Shown piece by piece: positions 4,837-6,172 of a DNA stretch of 6,172 nt. Positions within the stretch are counted from its first letter, which is position 1, and the number at the start of each line of letters is the position of its first letter. The notes beneath the pieces are model-generated. The model worked only from the letters and a program-made list of their open reading frames with translations, was not told the origin of the DNA and ran no database searches. Both the position numbers and the translations under genes were made by a program. Origin of the DNA: Porticoccaceae bacterium UBA4026 (GTDB taxonomy: Bacteria; Pseudomonadota; Gammaproteobacteria; Pseudomonadales; Porticoccaceae); the NCBI GenBank assembly GCA_002382445.1, contig DGAQ01000069.1:1-6172 (forward strand), given 5' to 3'.

Positions 4837-6172
4837 TGAACATTTCCAACATAGTAAAACGCGGTAACGTCTACCACTACAAGCGAAGAGTACCGGAACA
4901 CCTGCACAGAGCGTTCAAGGCCAACGGCCACGATCCAGGTAAAATCATTCAGCTGTCCCTAAAAACCAAAGACGCCAGTATTGCTCTAGCAAGGAAAGCC
5001 CTTGTTGATGCGTGGGTTGAAGGCGGTGGTCTTGGCCTTATAGACTTCATACAGCCACGAGAACACTACCTTAGACAGCTCGCGATCTATGACCAAATGG
5101 AAGACGTTATTCTCCCAAGAATGGTCGGCAATCTGTTTACCGATAATCCAGACGACTATCGAGAACATCCAACAGACACGATCAACCAAGGTAAGCCACC
5201 ACTGCAAGCCCCTGATATTCAAGAAGCTCTCGAGAGCGGTGATATAAAAGAGTCTGAGCTGACCGCAGAACAATACGCGGCATTCATTGTTGAGAGTGGC
5301 AGAGATATACCAAATCAATATAAATATAGTCTCAGAGATGCCCTTCGTGACTTCACAATTCGAAAGTCTGGAGAGATTCAGGACAAGACACTAAAAGCAT
5401 ATGACAGGGCTGTAGCCCTTTTCCTTGGCAGAAGGCCTGATATTGCCCTCGACAATATAGATTCAGGTGAAGTTGCTCTGTGGATAGATTCACTAATTAA
5501 AACAACAGCCCACGCTACAAGAGTTGACCATGTAGCTCGGCTAATGAAGCTATTTAAATTCGCGCGGGTACGGAAGGAGTGTTTTGATCGGAGGAACCCA
5601 TTTGAAGACCACGACCTGGGGAAGCCAGACAAGAAAAGCATAGACATGATGCTAGATAGCGAATTACTCAGCATCCTCGATAATCTGAAGTCTGACTCGG
5701 ACAGAGCATGGGCTATTCTAGCTAGGCACTCAGGTATGCGACTAGCTGAGTTAGCCTACGCGGAGATAGTTACTGTTGAGGGAGTGGTCTGTTTTGATGT
5801 CAAAGAACTTTCAGAAGGCGAATGGTCGCCTAAGACAGGTAGCAGTACAAGACTTGTACCGATCAGGAAATCTTTGATACCTCTAGCAAAAAAGTTCCAA
5901 CCAAAGCTAAAGAGGCCTAAAGACTACACTAAGCGTTTTGGAAATGTTAAAGCAAAGCTATATCCAAACAGATCAAGAGAGCTAGTATTTCACAGCTTAC
6001 GCAAGACCTTCGTTACTGAGGCTCAGAGAGCAGGCTACCACACAGAACAGGTGGCTCATGTCGTAGGTCATGCCGCTGACAAAGGCCACTCTATGACCGG
6101 AGGTGTCTACATGAAGGGGCATAAGGTGAAGTTTCTTTCTGAGATTGTCGAAGCAGTGAAACCACTAGAAGG
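4836..6172 (+). CDS. int: tyrosine-recombinase (phage-type) integrase, 3' end beyond window
   Basis: The frame is open from ATG 4836 to the window end (445 full codons, no stop). An in-frame TGA directly precedes the ATG, so the protein cannot start further upstream. Residues about 4-60 (KRGNVYHYKRRVPEHL, then SLKTKD) resemble the DUF6538-type N-terminal domain of phage integrases. A core-binding domain spans about 165-275. The catalytic domain has the whole set: R302 (SGMRLAEL), K333, H386 and R389 (HSLR), H412 (VGHAAD) and nucleophile Y425 (TGGVYMKG). The 13-residue H412-Y425 gap is longer than in lambda-type enzymes but suits this subgroup. Only some C-terminal residues should be missing. 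The enzyme would catalyse integration and excision at the adjacent tRNA-Leu. No Shine-Dalgarno sequence is visible. About 20 of 33 Arg codons are AGA/AGG, against 4 of 26 in manB, supporting foreign origin. Confidence 0.93.
   Translation, partial: MNISNIVKRGNVYHYKRRVPEHLHRAFKANGHDPGKIIQLSLKTKDASIALARKALVDAWVEGGGLGLIDFIQPREHYLRQLAIYDQMEDVILPRMVGNLFTDNPDDYREHPTDTINQGKPPLQAPDIQEALESGDIKESELTAEQYAAFIVESGRDIPNQYKYSLRDALRDFTIRKSGEIQDKTLKAYDRAVALFLGRRPDIALDNIDSGEVALWIDSLIKTTAHATRVDHVARLMKLFKFARVRKECFDRRNPFEDHDLGKPDKKSIDMMLDSELLSILDNLKSDSDRAWAILARHSGMRLAELAYAEIVTVEGVVCFDVKELSEGEWSPKTGSSTRLVPIRKSLIPLAKKFQPKLKRPKDYTKRFGNVKAKLYPNRSRELVFHSLRKTFVTEAQRAGYHTEQVAHVVGHAADKGHSMTGGVYMKGHKVKFLSEIVEAVKPLE

Larger units (their letters stand above)
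4749..6172 (+). mobile_element. left end of a tRNA-Leu-integrated element (island or prophage)
   Basis: An intact tRNA gene followed after 87 bases by a codirectional tyrosine integrase with atypical codon use is the standard layout of an integrated island or prophage. One attachment site would lie in the 3' part of the tRNA, probably between the T arm and CCA; the other, a repeat of the tRNA 3' end, would lie downstream of the window. Only the integrase is visible, so the nature of the element and its cargo are unknown. Confidence 0.7.

Noticed and set aside
4860..4870. ops-like sequence (CGCGGTAACGT, 9 of 11 to the E. coli RfaH ops element)
   Set aside because: A match with two mismatches to 11 bases is expected about once or twice by chance on both strands of a window this size, and it lies on conserved codons (Arg-Gly-Asn-Val) of the integrase, not before a polysaccharide gene.
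4986..5674. Two - strand frames (4986-5318 and 5378-5674) opposite the integrase
   Set aside because: They are shadows of the integrase frame, which has all catalytic residues; neither has a recognisable domain.
1..6172. CRISPR array, transposase or IS ends
   Set aside because: No evenly spaced repeats, transposase motifs or terminal inverted repeats with target duplication were seen.

Overview
The window looks like chromosomal DNA of a Gammaproteobacterium, probably a marine or environmental one. This is inferred from an E. coli-like CpsG/ManB phosphomannomutase, a true RfaH (not just NusG), a tRNA-Leu(CAG) gene with encoded CCA, and classical sigma70 and terminator signals. It holds five protein genes, one tRNA gene and the edge of what appears to be an integrative element.

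Left part (1-1920): after about 320 bases without a convincing gene comes a 525-residue protein on the + strand. It has two diverged copies of a 49-residue N-terminal module, then a prolyl 4-hydroxylase-type 2-oxoglutarate/Fe(II) oxygenase domain, then a second, different 2OG/Fe(II) domain. Its substrate cannot be read from the sequence.

Middle part (1921-4390, all on the - strand): manB (phosphomannomutase, GDP-mannose precursor supply) and rfaH (operon-specific NusG paralogue that lets RNA polymerase complete long surface-polysaccharide operons) lie 16 bases apart and probably form one operon. It is preceded by a leader of about 110-130 bases with a 12-bp palindrome, AT-rich octamer repeats and an inverted repeat. 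Upstream lies a small secreted ComEA-type helix-hairpin-helix protein, closed off by a good rho-independent terminator. Coupling a sugar-nucleotide enzyme to the antiterminator of polysaccharide operons makes biological sense but is not the usual E. coli arrangement.

Right part (4391-6172): a near-consensus promoter with a GC-rich discriminator drives tRNA-Leu(CAG). Only 87 bases after the tRNA, in the same direction, starts a tyrosine-recombinase integrase that runs off the window end. Its arginine codon use differs strongly from manB. This is the classical edge of a tRNA-integrated island or prophage; its cargo lies outside the window. The integrase start codon has no visible Shine-Dalgarno sequence and sits in a long inverted repeat, and no terminator is visible between tRNA and integrase, so the tRNA promoter may feed integrase transcription.

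No CRISPR array, transposase or obvious defence system is present. The most unusual items are the duplicated-module double oxygenase, the manB-rfaH pairing with an altered RfaH beta-contact motif, and the tRNA-integrase junction.
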